Source: Chitinophaga nivalis
Lineage (GTDB): Bacteria > Bacteroidota > Bacteroidia > Chitinophagales > Chitinophagaceae
Length of the DNA stretch: 64,000 bases
Assembly: GCF_025989125.1 (NCBI RefSeq)
Contig: NZ_JAPDNR010000001.1
Location: 1,098,301-1,162,300, forward strand
Direction: 5' to 3'
The first letter of the stretch is position 1. Every line of letters begins with the position of its first letter. Of this stretch, positions 1-7,723 are shown one piece after another. The position numbers and the translations under genes are program-made. The notes under the pieces were generated by a model that made no database searches, was not told the DNA's origin, and was given only the letters and a program-made list of their open reading frames with translations.

Positions 1-491
1 TTATTGCGGAGGTAAGCCAGATCCTGCCGGAACTCGTATACCTGATTGCTGGTATAGGCGTGTATGTTTACCCGTTGTATGATGCCGTGTTTATCCATTT
101 CAAGGGTAATTTCAGCCGGATTGGTTTGCCGCCCTTTGGATTTGTAGATATAGGACCTACTGCCGGAAAACGGATCATACAAGCTGGAAGTATCATATTC
201 ATCCCGCAGGGAAGGCTTGTTCAGGTCTGCATCTGTGAAAGGCTTCAACAGGTCCTGAATAGCAGTACTATCGGTGCCTGCGATGGTCGATGATTCCCGT
301 TGTCCGTTCAGTACGGCGGTTTTATGTAATACCAGGTTGGCGGCCAGCAGATGTGTTTTTTCCGCGACAAAATACGCCGGCAATGCAATGTACTTATCTT
401 GTGAGTTGCTCTTTCCCGAACGATTATCCGGAAGGCAGGCGGTTTGCCCCAGGAAGGCTAACAGCACTAAAGCCGGGTGGAATCTTTTCAT
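1..491 (-). CDS. Partial lipoprotein of unknown function (C-terminus outside window)
   Basis: A minus-strand frame opens with ATG at 489-491 and stays open for about 163 codons to the left edge, so the C-terminus is missing. The start MKRFHPALVLLAFLG is a short basic stretch followed by a hydrophobic one, ending in QTAC with Cys19. This looks like a signal peptide with a somewhat weak lipobox, so the product is probably an exported lipoprotein. The mature part is polar with many Ser, Thr and Asp residues, and I recognise no family. It begins 38 bases after the hairpin at 529-548, so it is probably transcribed separately from gpmI upstream. That the gene is real is fairly secure because of the long open frame and export signal; its function is unknown. 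Confidence 0.7.
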   Translation of the reverse strand, partial: MKRFHPALVLLAFLGQTACLPDNRSGKSNSQDKYIALPAYFVAEKTHLLAANLVLHKTAVLNGQRESSTIAGTDSTAIQDLLKPFTDADLNKPSLRDEYDTSSLYDPFSGSRSYIYKSKGRQTNPAEITLEMDKHGIIQRVNIHAYTSNQVYEFRQDLAYLRN

Positions 492-528
492 GCAGCAAAA
501 TTAATACTTAAATACGGGTCATAAAAAA

Positions 529-548
529 TGCGCCGTAAAAACGGCGCA
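529..548 (-). terminator. Hairpin terminator for minus-strand transcripts
   Basis: A perfect 8-bp stem (TGCGCCGT / ACGGCGCA) with an AAAA loop. On the minus strand it is followed by a run of six T. It would end transcripts arriving from gpmI, although gpmI stops about 260 bases earlier. Confidence 0.7.
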
Positions 549-591
549 TCGATGCATGAGCAAATCTGTCGAGAGCACTAAAAATATGAAG

Positions 592-617
592 ATCAGCCAA
601 TAAGGCTGATGTTTTTT
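592..617 (+). terminator. Plus-strand hairpin terminator without an obvious gene
   Basis: A 7-bp stem (ATCAGCC / GGCTGAT) with a 5-base loop, followed on the plus strand by six T (612-617). No plus-strand gene lies upstream within the window, so it could end a small RNA or an antisense transcript. It may also act in both directions for gpmI. Confidence 0.55.
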
Positions 618-729
618 CCAATGTATTGGTTATTAAACGCTGTTGGGAAAGTAAAAGTTACAGGAGAAAAAAAATAATGAAAGAAAATACAAAAAAAGTT
701 GAGGGGTTGGTCGTAAATGGGGTAAATCA

Positions 730-788
730 CAACTAAAGCACACGGAATGCGACAAATAGGAGGTGGTCCTTCCGGGCGCTTTAGTTGT
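730..788. repeat. Long imperfect inverted repeat downstream of gpmI
   Basis: The arms CAACTAAAGC (730-739) and GCTTTAGTTG (779-788) are perfect complements, and a second inner pair CGGAA / TTCCG lies inside them. Together they form an extended imperfect hairpin just after the gpmI stop at 806. No T-run follows on either strand, so it is not a standard terminator. It may stabilise the gpmI mRNA 3' end. The rest of the 492-805 gap holds the two hairpins listed separately and no coding sequence that I can support. Confidence 0.5.
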
Positions 789-805
789 TGATAGTTATTT
801 GGAGA

Positions 806-2329
806 TTATACCAGGAGGTTACCGGTCATTTCAGGTGGAACGGATAATCCCATGAAATGGAGAATGGTGGGGGCAATGTCGCCCAGTTTCCCATCCTTTA
901 CCGTACCGCGGAAATCTTTATTGATGATAAACAGTGGTACGAGGTTCAGGGTATGTGCCGTATTGGGAGTACCATCTGCATTGATCATGAAATCGGCATT
1001 GCCATGATCGGCCGTCAGGAAAACGGTGTAATCACTGGCCAGGGCCGCGGTTACAACTCTTTCCACGCAATGGTCTACTGTTTCTACTGCTTTGATGGCT
1101 GCTTCAAATACACCTGTGTGTCCTACCATGTCTGCATTGGCAAAATTGAGGCAGATGAAATCAGCGGTTTTATTTTCTATCTCCGGTACAATCGTATCGG
1201 TTACTTCATTGGCGCTCATTTCGGGTTGCAGGTCGTAGGTAGCTACTTTCGGAGAAGGTACCATCAGCCGGCGTTCTCCTTCAAATTCTTTTTCCCGGCC
1301 ACCGGAGAAGAAGAAGGATACGTGTGGGTATTTCTCGGTTTCAGCTATACGGATCTGGGAGTAACCATCTTTTGCCAGTACTTCACCCAATGTCATGTTC
1401 AGGTTGTCGTTCTCAAATACCACGTGCACATTTTTATAAGTGCGGTCGTATTCGGTCATGGTGGTGTAGTACAGGTGCAGTGGCTGCATACCAAAATCAG
1501 GGAAAGCTTCCTGCGTGAGTACCTGGGTGATTTCGCGGCAACGGTCTGTACGGAAGTTGAAGCACAGTACGGCGTCATCTGCTTCGATCCGGGCCAATGG
1601 CGTCTGGGCGTCATCTGTTACGATAATCGGTTTAATAAACTCGTCGGTTACGCCTTCTGCATAGGAAGCTTTAATGGCGGTAAACAGGTCCTGAGTAGGT
1701 GTACCGGTAGCATTTACCAGCGCGTCGTAGGCCAGTTTCACGCGTTCCCAGCGTTTATCGCGGTCCATGGCATAATAGCGGCCGGTTACGGAAGCTATTT
1801 TACCGGTTGTTTGCGCCAGGTGGGCAGAGAGGTCTTCCAGGTAGCCGAGGCCACTTTTAGGATCGGTATCGCGGCCATCGGTGAAGGCATGGATGAATAC
1901 TTTCTCCAGTCCGTGCTGATGGGCGATTTCCGTTAATTTTTTCAGGTGTGTTATATGGGAGTGCACACCACCGTCGCTTACAAGTCCGATCAGGTGCAGT
2001 GCTTTGTTATTGTTTTTAGCATGTGCCAGGGTATCCAGGAGTACCTGGTTGCTGGCCAGTTCACCATCCCGGGCGGCCACGTTGATTCTTTGCAGTTCCT
2101 GGTATACTATTCTTCCGGCGCCAATATTCAGGTGACCTACCTCTGAGTTGCCCATTTGTCCTTCCGGCAAGCCTACCGCTTCTCCGCAGGTAACCAGGTT
2201 GCTATGCGGGTATTGCTTATATAAGCTGCTTACAAAAGGTGTTTTAGCATGTGCAATAGCGTCGGCCGTAGGAACTTTACCCTCGCCCCATCCGTCCATA
2301 ATTACGAGAATGGCTCTTTTCTTTTCCAT
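806..2329 (-). CDS. gpmI: 2,3-bisphosphoglycerate-independent phosphoglycerate mutase
   Basis: Interconverts 3-phosphoglycerate and 2-phosphoglycerate in glycolysis and gluconeogenesis in the cytosol, using two metal ions and a phosphoserine intermediate. The 507 residues match the usual family length. Visible signatures are MDGWG with metal ligand Asp12, the catalytic serine at residue 62 in NSEVGHLNIG, His123 in GVHSH, DGRD at 151-154, and the metal-binding TADHGNAD at 439-446 with another His at 459. The ATG at 2329 is well placed because the first residues already match the family. The gene stands alone, divergent from the DUF4783 gene, with several hairpins downstream. Identification is secure. 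Confidence 0.97.
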   Translation of the reverse strand: MEKKRAILVIMDGWGEGKVPTADAIAHAKTPFVSSLYKQYPHSNLVTCGEAVGLPEGQMGNSEVGHLNIGAGRIVYQELQRINVAARDGELASNQVLLDTLAHAKNNNKALHLIGLVSDGGVHSHITHLKKLTEIAHQHGLEKVFIHAFTDGRDTDPKSGLGYLEDLSAHLAQTTGKIASVTGRYYAMDRDKRWERVKLAYDALVNATGTPTQDLFTAIKASYAEGVTDEFIKPIIVTDDAQTPLARIEADDAVLCFNFRTDRCREITQVLTQEAFPDFGMQPLHLYYTTMTEYDRTYKNVHVVFENDNLNMTLGEVLAKDGYSQIRIAETEKYPHVSFFFSGGREKEFEGERRLMVPSPKVATYDLQPEMSANEVTDTIVPEIENKTADFICLNFANADMVGHTGVFEAAIKAVETVDHCVERVVTAALASDYTVFLTADHGNADFMINADGTPNTAHTLNLVPLFIINKDFRGTVKDGKLGDIAPTILHFMGLSVPPEMTGNLLV

Positions 2330-2552
2330 ATCCTGTCTGGTTAAGGTTTAATATTATTTCACTCAGGGGGTGAAAGTACTTATAATGGGTTTAAATATTT
2401 TACAAAAATAAAAGTATTCGTAAAATATAAAGCGGAGGTAACCGCGTTATAGTTTTTATAACAGATTTCATCCTTACTTATTTTAATGAAAACACATATT
2501 AACTCTATGTTATAATTTAGGCGTTCATTGCTACTACTATGATGTGATTTTA

Positions 2553-2582
2553 TTGACTTACAGTGTGTTTGGCATAGTTTTA
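2553..2582 (+). promoter_or_regulatory. Bacteroidota-type promoter for the DUF4783 gene
   Basis: TTG at 2553-2555 is followed after 19 bases by TAGTTTTA (2575-2582), close to the Bacteroidota pattern TTG-N(17-23)-TAnnTTTG with one mismatch in the last base. It lies 51 bases before the ATG at 2633. The rest of 2330-2632 is AT-rich, presumably also carries the gpmI promoter, and shows no credible gene. Confidence 0.5.
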
Positions 2583-2632
2583 GCATTTAATTTGAGTTTG
2601 AAAAAATCACACTTTTAATAAAAAAACTGACA

Positions 2633-3046
2633 ATGAAAAAGCTATTGATGGTGCTGGGGGTGTTATTGTTGGGAGGAATTTTTACGGCATTTACGCTGTC
2701 GGCAAGCTCATTTGGTAATACAGTTGCTGGCCCTTTTGAAGATGTAGTGAGTGCGATTAAACAGGGCGATGCGAGTAGCTTATCCCGTTTTTTGGATAAT
2801 AACGTAGAAATTAACATAGCAGGAAAGGCGAACTCCTACAGCAAGGCACAGGCAGAAGTTATTTTAAAGGATTTCTTCTCCAAAAACCAGGTGAAAACAT
2901 TTGAACTGGTACACCAGGGAGGAGAAGGTTCCCGGTTCGGGATTGGAACATTGGCCACGTCCGGCGGTACTTACAGGCTTTCTTTCTTCTTACAGAAGAA
3001 GGGAGGATCTATGGTATTGAATGAACTGAGATTTGAAAATAAATAA
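2633..3046 (+). CDS. Secreted DUF4783-type protein
   Basis: A 137-residue protein with an N-terminal hydrophobic segment (residues 4-24) that looks like a signal peptide or anchor, so it is probably exported to the periplasm. The mature part has the pattern of the DUF4783/SnoaL-like small alpha-beta fold: an opening helix (PFEDVVSAIKQGDASSLSRF), an N-I-A-G-K segment, a KAQAEVILKDFF helix, and closing strands around GTYRLSFFLQKK. No catalytic residues can be named. It is monocistronic, with a promoter-like element upstream and a strong terminator right after it. The domain assignment is from memory of Bacteroidota proteins; the biochemical role is unknown. Confidence 0.75.
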   Translation: MKKLLMVLGVLLLGGIFTAFTLSASSFGNTVAGPFEDVVSAIKQGDASSLSRFLDNNVEINIAGKANSYSKAQAEVILKDFFSKNQVKTFELVHQGGEGSRFGIGTLATSGGTYRLSFFLQKKGGSMVLNELRFENK

Positions 3047-3078
3047 AAGTGCTCAACATAAATTAGTTGAAAAACCCG

Positions 3079-3110
3079 GTGCCCCGCAATTAATTGCGGG
3101 GCACTTTTTA
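3079..3110 (+). terminator. Strong Rho-independent terminator
   Basis: A 12-bp perfect stem (GTGCCCCGCAAT / ATTGCGGGGCAC) with a 2-base loop, followed by TTTTTATTTTT. It ends the DUF4783 transcript. Confidence 0.85.
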
Positions 3111-3169
3111 TTTTTGTTGTCAAATAGGTGGGTTTCATGATCTCCATGAAATCTGAAAACACATGAATT

Positions 3170-4021
3170 ATGTTAGAAGAAGCAGCGTTACAAGCATTTA
3201 TCAGAAGCGCATTGGCAGAAGACATAGGAACCGGTGATCATTCCACTATGGCCTGTATACCACCTACAGCCCGGGGACGTGCCGTACTCAAAATAAAAGA
3301 AGACGGTATCCTGGCAGGTATGCAAGTAGCGGCCGCTATTTTTAAATGGCTGGATATGTACACCGTATTTAAGCCGCTGAAGCAGGATGGTGACGCGATG
3401 GTAGCCGGTGAAACGGCTTTTGAAGTAGAAGCAGCCGTACATACCCTCCTGATGGGCGAAAGACTGGTACTGAACTGTATGCAGCGGATGAGTGGTATTG
3501 CTACCCTTACCCACAGCTATGTGGAAAAACTCAAAGGATATCATACCCGGGTGCTGGATACCCGTAAAACCACGCCCAACTTCCGGTTGCTGGAAAAAGA
3601 GGCAGTTCGTATAGGCGGTGGCGTGAATCATCGTATGGGACTGTACGATATGGTTATGCTGAAAGATAATCATATCGATTTCTCTGGTGGTATTACCGCT
3701 GCTGTAACTAATACGGTGGCTTATCTGAAAGAACGTAACCTGCCACTGAAAATTGAAGTGGAAACGCGTAACCTGGAAGATGTAAAAGAGGTACTGGCAG
3801 TAGGACAAATAGATCGTATCATGCTGGATAATTTCACCCCGGCTGATATTACAGCTGCGATGCAACTGATAAACGGCCGTTTTGAAACAGAAGCATCCGG
3901 CGGTATTACCATTACCAACCTGGAGGAGTATGCTAAAACAGGCGTGGATTATATTTCTGTGGGAGCGATGATTCACCATGCCGTGAGTCTTGATTTGAGC
4001 CTGAAGGCTGTCATACTTTAA
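3170..4021 (+). CDS. nadC: Nicotinate-nucleotide pyrophosphorylase (carboxylating)
   Basis: Quinolinate phosphoribosyltransferase: converts quinolinate and PRPP to nicotinate mononucleotide, CO2 and pyrophosphate in de novo NAD synthesis. At 283 residues it has normal length. Family signatures are DIGTGDHST at 18-26, TRKTTP at 131-136, GGGVNHR at 149-155, KDNH at 165-168, the EVE acid pair near 196-198, Asp220 in MLDNF, and the phosphate-binding EASGGI at 241-246. It is the first gene of a plus-strand operon: the lipid kinase starts 10 bases after it and the SUI1 gene follows. nadA and nadB are not in this window. Identification is secure. Confidence 0.97.
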   Translation: MLEEAALQAFIRSALAEDIGTGDHSTMACIPPTARGRAVLKIKEDGILAGMQVAAAIFKWLDMYTVFKPLKQDGDAMVAGETAFEVEAAVHTLLMGERLVLNCMQRMSGIATLTHSYVEKLKGYHTRVLDTRKTTPNFRLLEKEAVRIGGGVNHRMGLYDMVMLKDNHIDFSGGITAAVTNTVAYLKERNLPLKIEVETRNLEDVKEVLAVGQIDRIMLDNFTPADITAAMQLINGRFETEASGGITITNLEEYAKTGVDYISVGAMIHHAVSLDLSLKAVIL

Positions 4022-4031
4022 AACAGTTTTT

Positions 4032-4913
4032 TTGAAGAAGATTTTATTTATCATTAACCGCAAGGCTGGCACAGACCGTGAGAAAAAACTGGGAGATGCT
4101 ATCCGGCAACATTTGCCGGCCGACCAGTTTGAAGTGAGCATTACACACCTGGCTTACCTCGGGCATGGTGCGGACTTGTCGAGAGAAGCCGTAAAGAATG
4201 GCGTACATACCGTAGTGGCGGTAGGCGGTGATGGTTCTATCAATGAAATAGCACAGGGATTGGTAGGAAGCCAAACGGCGATGGCCATTTTGCCTTTAGG
4301 CAGTGGTAATGGTCTGGCACGGGCACTTAAAATTCCGCTGGATGTACATAAAGCCCTGCGCCTGATTGCAGCCGGCAAACAACGCGCGATAGATGTTGGC
4401 TATGCCAATGAACACCTGTTTCTCAGTAATGCCGGTGTGGGATTTGATGCCTTGATTGCAGAACAATTCCGGCATACAAAAAAACGGGGGCTCTCTGGTT
4501 ATGCAAAGCTGGTGCTCAAAAGCTTTAAAGACTATCAGCCTGCCTCCTACTCTATCGATATTGATGGACAACAACTGCAGGTGCCTGCTTTTCTGCTGAC
4601 CATTGCCAACGGTAATCAGTTTGGATATGAATTTAAACTGGCGCCCGGTGCCAATGTATTCGACGGACTATTGGATATTTGTATTATGCCGCCGGTAAGC
4701 TTTTTAGAACTATTGCCTGTTAGCATGTATTCTTTGCTGGGTAATATTGATAAAACCCGTTTTATGCAGCATTATACCGGCAAGGAGATTACCATCCGCA
4801 GCAGCGAACTGCAATACCTGCAGGTAGACGGTGATGCGGTACCGCTTTCTGAACCGGGACTGGTACGCCTCCGCATACAGCAGGCTGCGATTCAGGTAGT
4901 GGTCAATGATTAA
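4032..4913 (+). CDS. Diacylglycerol kinase-family lipid kinase (YegS-like)
   Basis: A member of the DAGK catalytic-domain family, which phosphorylates diacylglycerol, sphingosine-like or other lipid hydroxyls with ATP at the inner membrane. The 293 residues begin with MKKILFIINRKAG, the usual N-terminus of the family. The nucleotide-binding GGDGSINE lies at 65-72, PLGSGNGLAR at 88-97, and NAGVGFDA near 134-141. The start codon is TTG at 4032: no in-frame ATG fits, and the TTG gives the expected first residues. It lies 10 bases after nadC and is probably co-transcribed. Since Bacteroidota make sphingolipids, a sphingoid-base substrate is possible, but the sequence does not settle this. Confidence 0.88.
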   Translation: MKKILFIINRKAGTDREKKLGDAIRQHLPADQFEVSITHLAYLGHGADLSREAVKNGVHTVVAVGGDGSINEIAQGLVGSQTAMAILPLGSGNGLARALKIPLDVHKALRLIAAGKQRAIDVGYANEHLFLSNAGVGFDALIAEQFRHTKKRGLSGYAKLVLKSFKDYQPASYSIDIDGQQLQVPAFLLTIANGNQFGYEFKLAPGANVFDGLLDICIMPPVSFLELLPVSMYSLLGNIDKTRFMQHYTGKEITIRSSELQYLQVDGDAVPLSEPGLVRLRIQQAAIQVVVND

Positions 4914-4931
4914 CCTTTAAATTTTAGAGAG

Positions 4932-5270
4932 ATGTCAAAAAAGAAAAATACATCAGGTAGTGGTATTGTTTATTCCACGGATCCTAACTTCTCTTTTGAG
5001 CCGGAATATACCGCCCCGGAAGAAACGTTGGCGCCGGCTGATCAGCCGCTGAAAGTGACGTTGGATAAGAAACAACGTGCCGGTAAAGTAGTGACCCTCG
5101 TGACGGGTTTTTCCGGTACCGTAGAAGCATTGGAGAAATTGGGCAAGGAACTGAAAACCAAATGTGGTGCAGGTGGTAGTGCAAAAGAAGGCCAGATACT
5201 GATCCAGGGCGATTATCGCGAGAAAGTAATCAAATGGCTCCAGGATTGGGGCTACAAGAAAACAAAATAA
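4932..5270 (+). CDS. SUI1/eIF1-like translation factor (YciH family)
   Basis: A 112-residue protein with a variable N-terminus and a SUI1 domain at about residues 45-112. Typical stretches are TLVTGFSG, LEKLGKELKTKCGAGGS and GDYREKVIKWL. In E. coli the homologue YciH influences initiation fidelity; the role in Bacteroidota is not established. It is the third gene of the nadC operon, 18 bases after the lipid kinase. A long hairpin follows. Confidence 0.9.
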   Translation: MSKKKNTSGSGIVYSTDPNFSFEPEYTAPEETLAPADQPLKVTLDKKQRAGKVVTLVTGFSGTVEALEKLGKELKTKCGAGGSAKEGQILIQGDYREKVIKWLQDWGYKKTK

Positions 5271-5274
5271 TTTT

Positions 5275-5320
5275 TTCTTCCCCTGTCTGGCAGCTTTCGG
5301 GCTGTAAAACAGGGGAAGAA
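5275..5320. terminator. Hairpin between convergent genes
   Basis: A 12-bp perfect stem (TTCTTCCCCTGT / ACAGGGGAAGAA) with a nested CAGC / GCTG pair in the loop. It lies between the SUI1 gene and the aldo/keto reductase. The T-rich arm comes first and the A-rich arm last, so the usual 3' T-run is absent in both directions. It may still serve as a shared end or a transcript-stabilising hairpin. Confidence 0.5.
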
Positions 5321-5336
5321 AAACAGACTATAACCA

Positions 5337-6329
5337 TTAACGGTTTACCAGTTTTAAGGCCCCTTCTGAGTAGCGTAACCCTGCCACGGTATTCTCCTGT
5401 AAAATCTGATCAATCGCTGCCACATCTGCAGCAGAAAACTGAATAGCTGCTGCCGCTGCATTTTCCTGCAGGTATTTACGGCGTTTGGTGCCCGGAATAG
5501 GTACAATATCCTCTCCCTGCGCCAGTAGCCAGGCGAGCGACAGTTGCGCCACAGTAATCCCTTTGGTTTTGGCAAAAGCTTCCAGTGCGGTTACGGTTTG
5601 CAGATTCTGTTCAAAATTGCCTGCCTGGAAACGGGGCAACCCTTTACGGAAATCGGCGTCGCTTAAGTTGCTGGTATTGGTAATAGCGCCGGTAGTGAGG
5701 CCTCTTCCCAGCGGGCTGTAAGCTACCAGGGTAATACCCAGCTCACGGGTGGTAGCCAGTACGCTACTTTCCACATCGCGGGTAAATAAAGAGTATTCAT
5801 TTTGTAACGCAGCAATAGGATGTACTGCCTGTGCTTTTCTGATGGAAGCTACACTGGCTTCCGACAGCCCGAGATAACGTACTTTTCCTTCTTTCACCAG
5901 TTCAGCCATAGCGCCTACAGTGTCTTCCACCGGAACGGTATCGTCTATACGATGTGAGTAATAGAGATCAATCACATCTACCTTTAATCTTTTTAAACTT
6001 GCTTCACAGGCCTGTTTCAGGTATTTGGGGGAACCATCAAAATAGGTGGAACCATCTTCCCTGAATTTAAATCCGAATTTGGTGGCCAGGAAAACTTTAT
6101 CCCGTTTGGTAGCCAGTATTTTTGAAAGGAGGGTTTCGTTGGCACCCTGCCCATACATATCTGCTGTATCCCAGAAGTTGATGCCCAGATCGAGCGCCAG
6201 TTCCAGGGTAGCGAGCGACTCCTGCTCGTTGAAATCCTGGCTGCTGCCATAGGCAAATGACATGCCCATGCAACCCAGTCCGATAGCGGAGATTGATTCA
6301 CCTGTTTTTCCCAGTTTTCTGTACTGCAT
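5337..6329 (-). CDS. Aldo/keto reductase
   Basis: A 330-residue NADPH-dependent oxidoreductase of the AKR superfamily, a cytosolic TIM barrel that reduces aldehydes or ketones. The catalytic tetrad is visible: Asp54 and Tyr59 in WDTADMYG, Lys84 in LATKFG, and His126 in YYSHRID. The C-terminal cofactor region contains VPIPGTKR. It resembles the broad group of AKRs often annotated as pyridoxal reductase-like or general stress proteins; the true substrate cannot be read from the sequence. It follows the AraC regulator on the same strand after 89 bases, so it is probably that regulator's target or operon partner. Confidence 0.92.
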   Translation of the reverse strand: MQYRKLGKTGESISAIGLGCMGMSFAYGSSQDFNEQESLATLELALDLGINFWDTADMYGQGANETLLSKILATKRDKVFLATKFGFKFREDGSTYFDGSPKYLKQACEASLKRLKVDVIDLYYSHRIDDTVPVEDTVGAMAELVKEGKVRYLGLSEASVASIRKAQAVHPIAALQNEYSLFTRDVESSVLATTRELGITLVAYSPLGRGLTTGAITNTSNLSDADFRKGLPRFQAGNFEQNLQTVTALEAFAKTKGITVAQLSLAWLLAQGEDIVPIPGTKRRKYLQENAAAAAIQFSAADVAAIDQILQENTVAGLRYSEGALKLVNR

Positions 6330-6418
6330 ATTGATCGTGTTTTAACGTTACAAAATTAAGTAGCGGTACAAGGATGTGGGTTGTAGCAGGCAAAGTATTA
6401 CTTGTTAAAATCAAAGTA

Positions 6419-7360
6419 TTACCGGGTACGATACAGATGTGGTGATTGGCCACTGTGATTTTTGAAGAAGTGGGTAAAGTTACCGGGATCTTCAAACCCC
6501 AGACACCAGGCGATTTCGGCAATGTGCCAGTCGGTATGAATGAGTAATAAACGGGCTTCCAGCAACATCCGCTGCCGGATATGTTCACTCACAGTGCGTC
6601 CGGTTACTGATTTCACGCAGGCATTCAGGTGATTGGGATGCGTATTCAGTACCTGTGCGAACTCCTTGGCGGTTTTGAGTGGCAACTGCTGATGGGTATA
6701 TTCAATGGGAAACTGTTTCTCCAGTTTATCTGTAAACTTTTGTGCCAGCAACTGTGCGGCGGTTAAAACCCGCACGGGTGTTTGGTTTTGTGCGGCAATT
6801 CTTTTGCCTTCCAGCATCAGTAGTTTCAGATAAATAAGAATAGCTTCCTGTTTAAAAGCAGCATTTTCGTGATACTCCCGCATCAGTTGCCGGAAGATAG
6901 ATTGCAGGTATTCCGTGGTGGCAGGAGAAAGTTTAAATACCGCCTGTGCGCCCAGCTGAAATAACGGGTATTGCAACAGGTCTTCCTGGTTATGCCGGGA
7001 TTCAAAAAGCTGCTCAGTAAACAGGCAATAGTAGCCTTCCTGTTCAGCTGAGCTTTGCCGCCATGTTTTTAATTCAAAAGGATTGATGAAAAGCAGGGTC
7101 GGGCCATCTATTTCAAACCGCTGTTCTCCTATCGTGAAGGTCCCGCTCCCTTTGGAAAGCAAACTTATTTTATAATAGTCCCGTCTGCTGGCTATCACTT
7201 CATCCTGACAAGGATACTCAGACCGTTCATGTACGGAGAAGCTTCCGCGAACCGGCGCTTTGGGTATCGGAGCAGTTGGGTTATACAGCAGCAGATCATT
7301 ACTGAAATCTTCCATGGTCTTCAGGCGGATGGAAGCGTTTTTGGGAGTAGGCATAACCAA
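6419..7360 (-). CDS. AraC-family transcriptional regulator
   Basis: A 313-residue protein. The N-terminal part (about 30-180) resembles a cupin-like sensor, with FTIGEQRFEIDGPTLLFINP. The C-terminal 100 residues carry the two helix-turn-helix motifs of the AraC/XylS family: LPLKTAKEFAQVLNTHPNHL, then AEIAWCLGFEDPGNFTHFFK with a following G-Q-S-P. ATG at 7360 and 7354 are both possible starts. It lies upstream of the aldo/keto reductase on the same strand, a common arrangement in which the regulator activates the reductase in response to a small molecule. The ligand is unknown. Confidence 0.9.
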   Translation of the reverse strand: MVMPTPKNASIRLKTMEDFSNDLLLYNPTAPIPKAPVRGSFSVHERSEYPCQDEVIASRRDYYKISLLSKGSGTFTIGEQRFEIDGPTLLFINPFELKTWRQSSAEQEGYYCLFTEQLFESRHNQEDLLQYPLFQLGAQAVFKLSPATTEYLQSIFRQLMREYHENAAFKQEAILIYLKLLMLEGKRIAAQNQTPVRVLTAAQLLAQKFTDKLEKQFPIEYTHQQLPLKTAKEFAQVLNTHPNHLNACVKSVTGRTVSEHIRQRMLLEARLLLIHTDWHIAEIAWCLGFEDPGNFTHFFKNHSGQSPHLYRTR

Positions 7361-7544
7361 ATTTAAACAATTCTGTATTAACGACTGTGCTGTTTGATCG
7401 CATGTATGTTAAGTTTTCACTGCATTGACTAACCTGAAACCCTTGGTATCATTCAGATGATTTTTTAAATGCATCTTCGTTGCAAATAATTTTTTGCTTA
7501 AGTTCTAAAAATTTCACAATTTGTTAACGCCTTTATCAACCAAA

Positions 7545-7615
7545 ATCTTGTTATCATCAATCCTTTGATGATTGCATATGCAGGGCGTTCTGCCACATGA
7601 TGCCACGAACAAGAT
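7545..7615 (+). ncRNA. Candidate structured RNA or leader upstream of the GT39 gene
   Basis: The outer arms 7545-7552 and 7608-7615 form a perfect 8-bp helix. It encloses a perfect 7-bp hairpin (7553-7559 / 7566-7572), a GCAG / CTGC hairpin (7580-7593) and a GCAT / ATGC pair (7574-7577 / 7600-7603). This multi-branch pattern is followed by a terminator at 7637-7673. I recognise no known riboswitch or tRNA. It could be a small RNA or a transcription attenuator. The gap 7361-7723 shows nothing else that I can support. Confidence 0.35.
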
Positions 7616-7636
7616 ATCTTGAATAATATAATTACG

Positions 7637-7673
7637 GAGATACCTGCAAATGATGCAGGTATCTCTTTTTTTT
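7637..7673 (+). terminator. Strong terminator in the GT39 leader
   Basis: A perfect 12-bp stem (GAGATACCTGCA / TGCAGGTATCTC) with a 5-base loop and eight T at 7666-7673. It ends 50 bases before the glycosyltransferase ATG, and no plus-strand gene lies between 7361 and it. That points to an attenuator or the end of a small RNA. Confidence 0.75.
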
Positions 7674-7723
7674 GAGTATGATTTTGTAAACAGATCATCA
7701 CATTTAATCTATACATACAACCA

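Noticed and set aside
730..788. Possible SRP RNA because of CCGGAAGG on the minus strand
   Set aside because: The flanking bases do not form the conserved asymmetric and symmetric loops of the SRP hairpin.
857..1936. Long open frame on the plus strand opposite gpmI
   Set aside because: It is antisense to a well-supported gene, its composition is unlike a real protein, and it arises from the codon pattern of gpmI.
2380..2586. 68-codon minus-strand frame between gpmI and the DUF4783 gene
   Set aside because: AT-rich, no family features, and it covers the probable promoters of both neighbours.
3188..4141. Long minus-strand frame opposite nadC and the lipid kinase
   Set aside because: Mirror frame of two clear genes; the predicted protein shows no family features.
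7545..7615. 71-base element of tRNA size
   Set aside because: Helices follow each other without the tRNA spacers, and no T-loop or anticodon loop is present.
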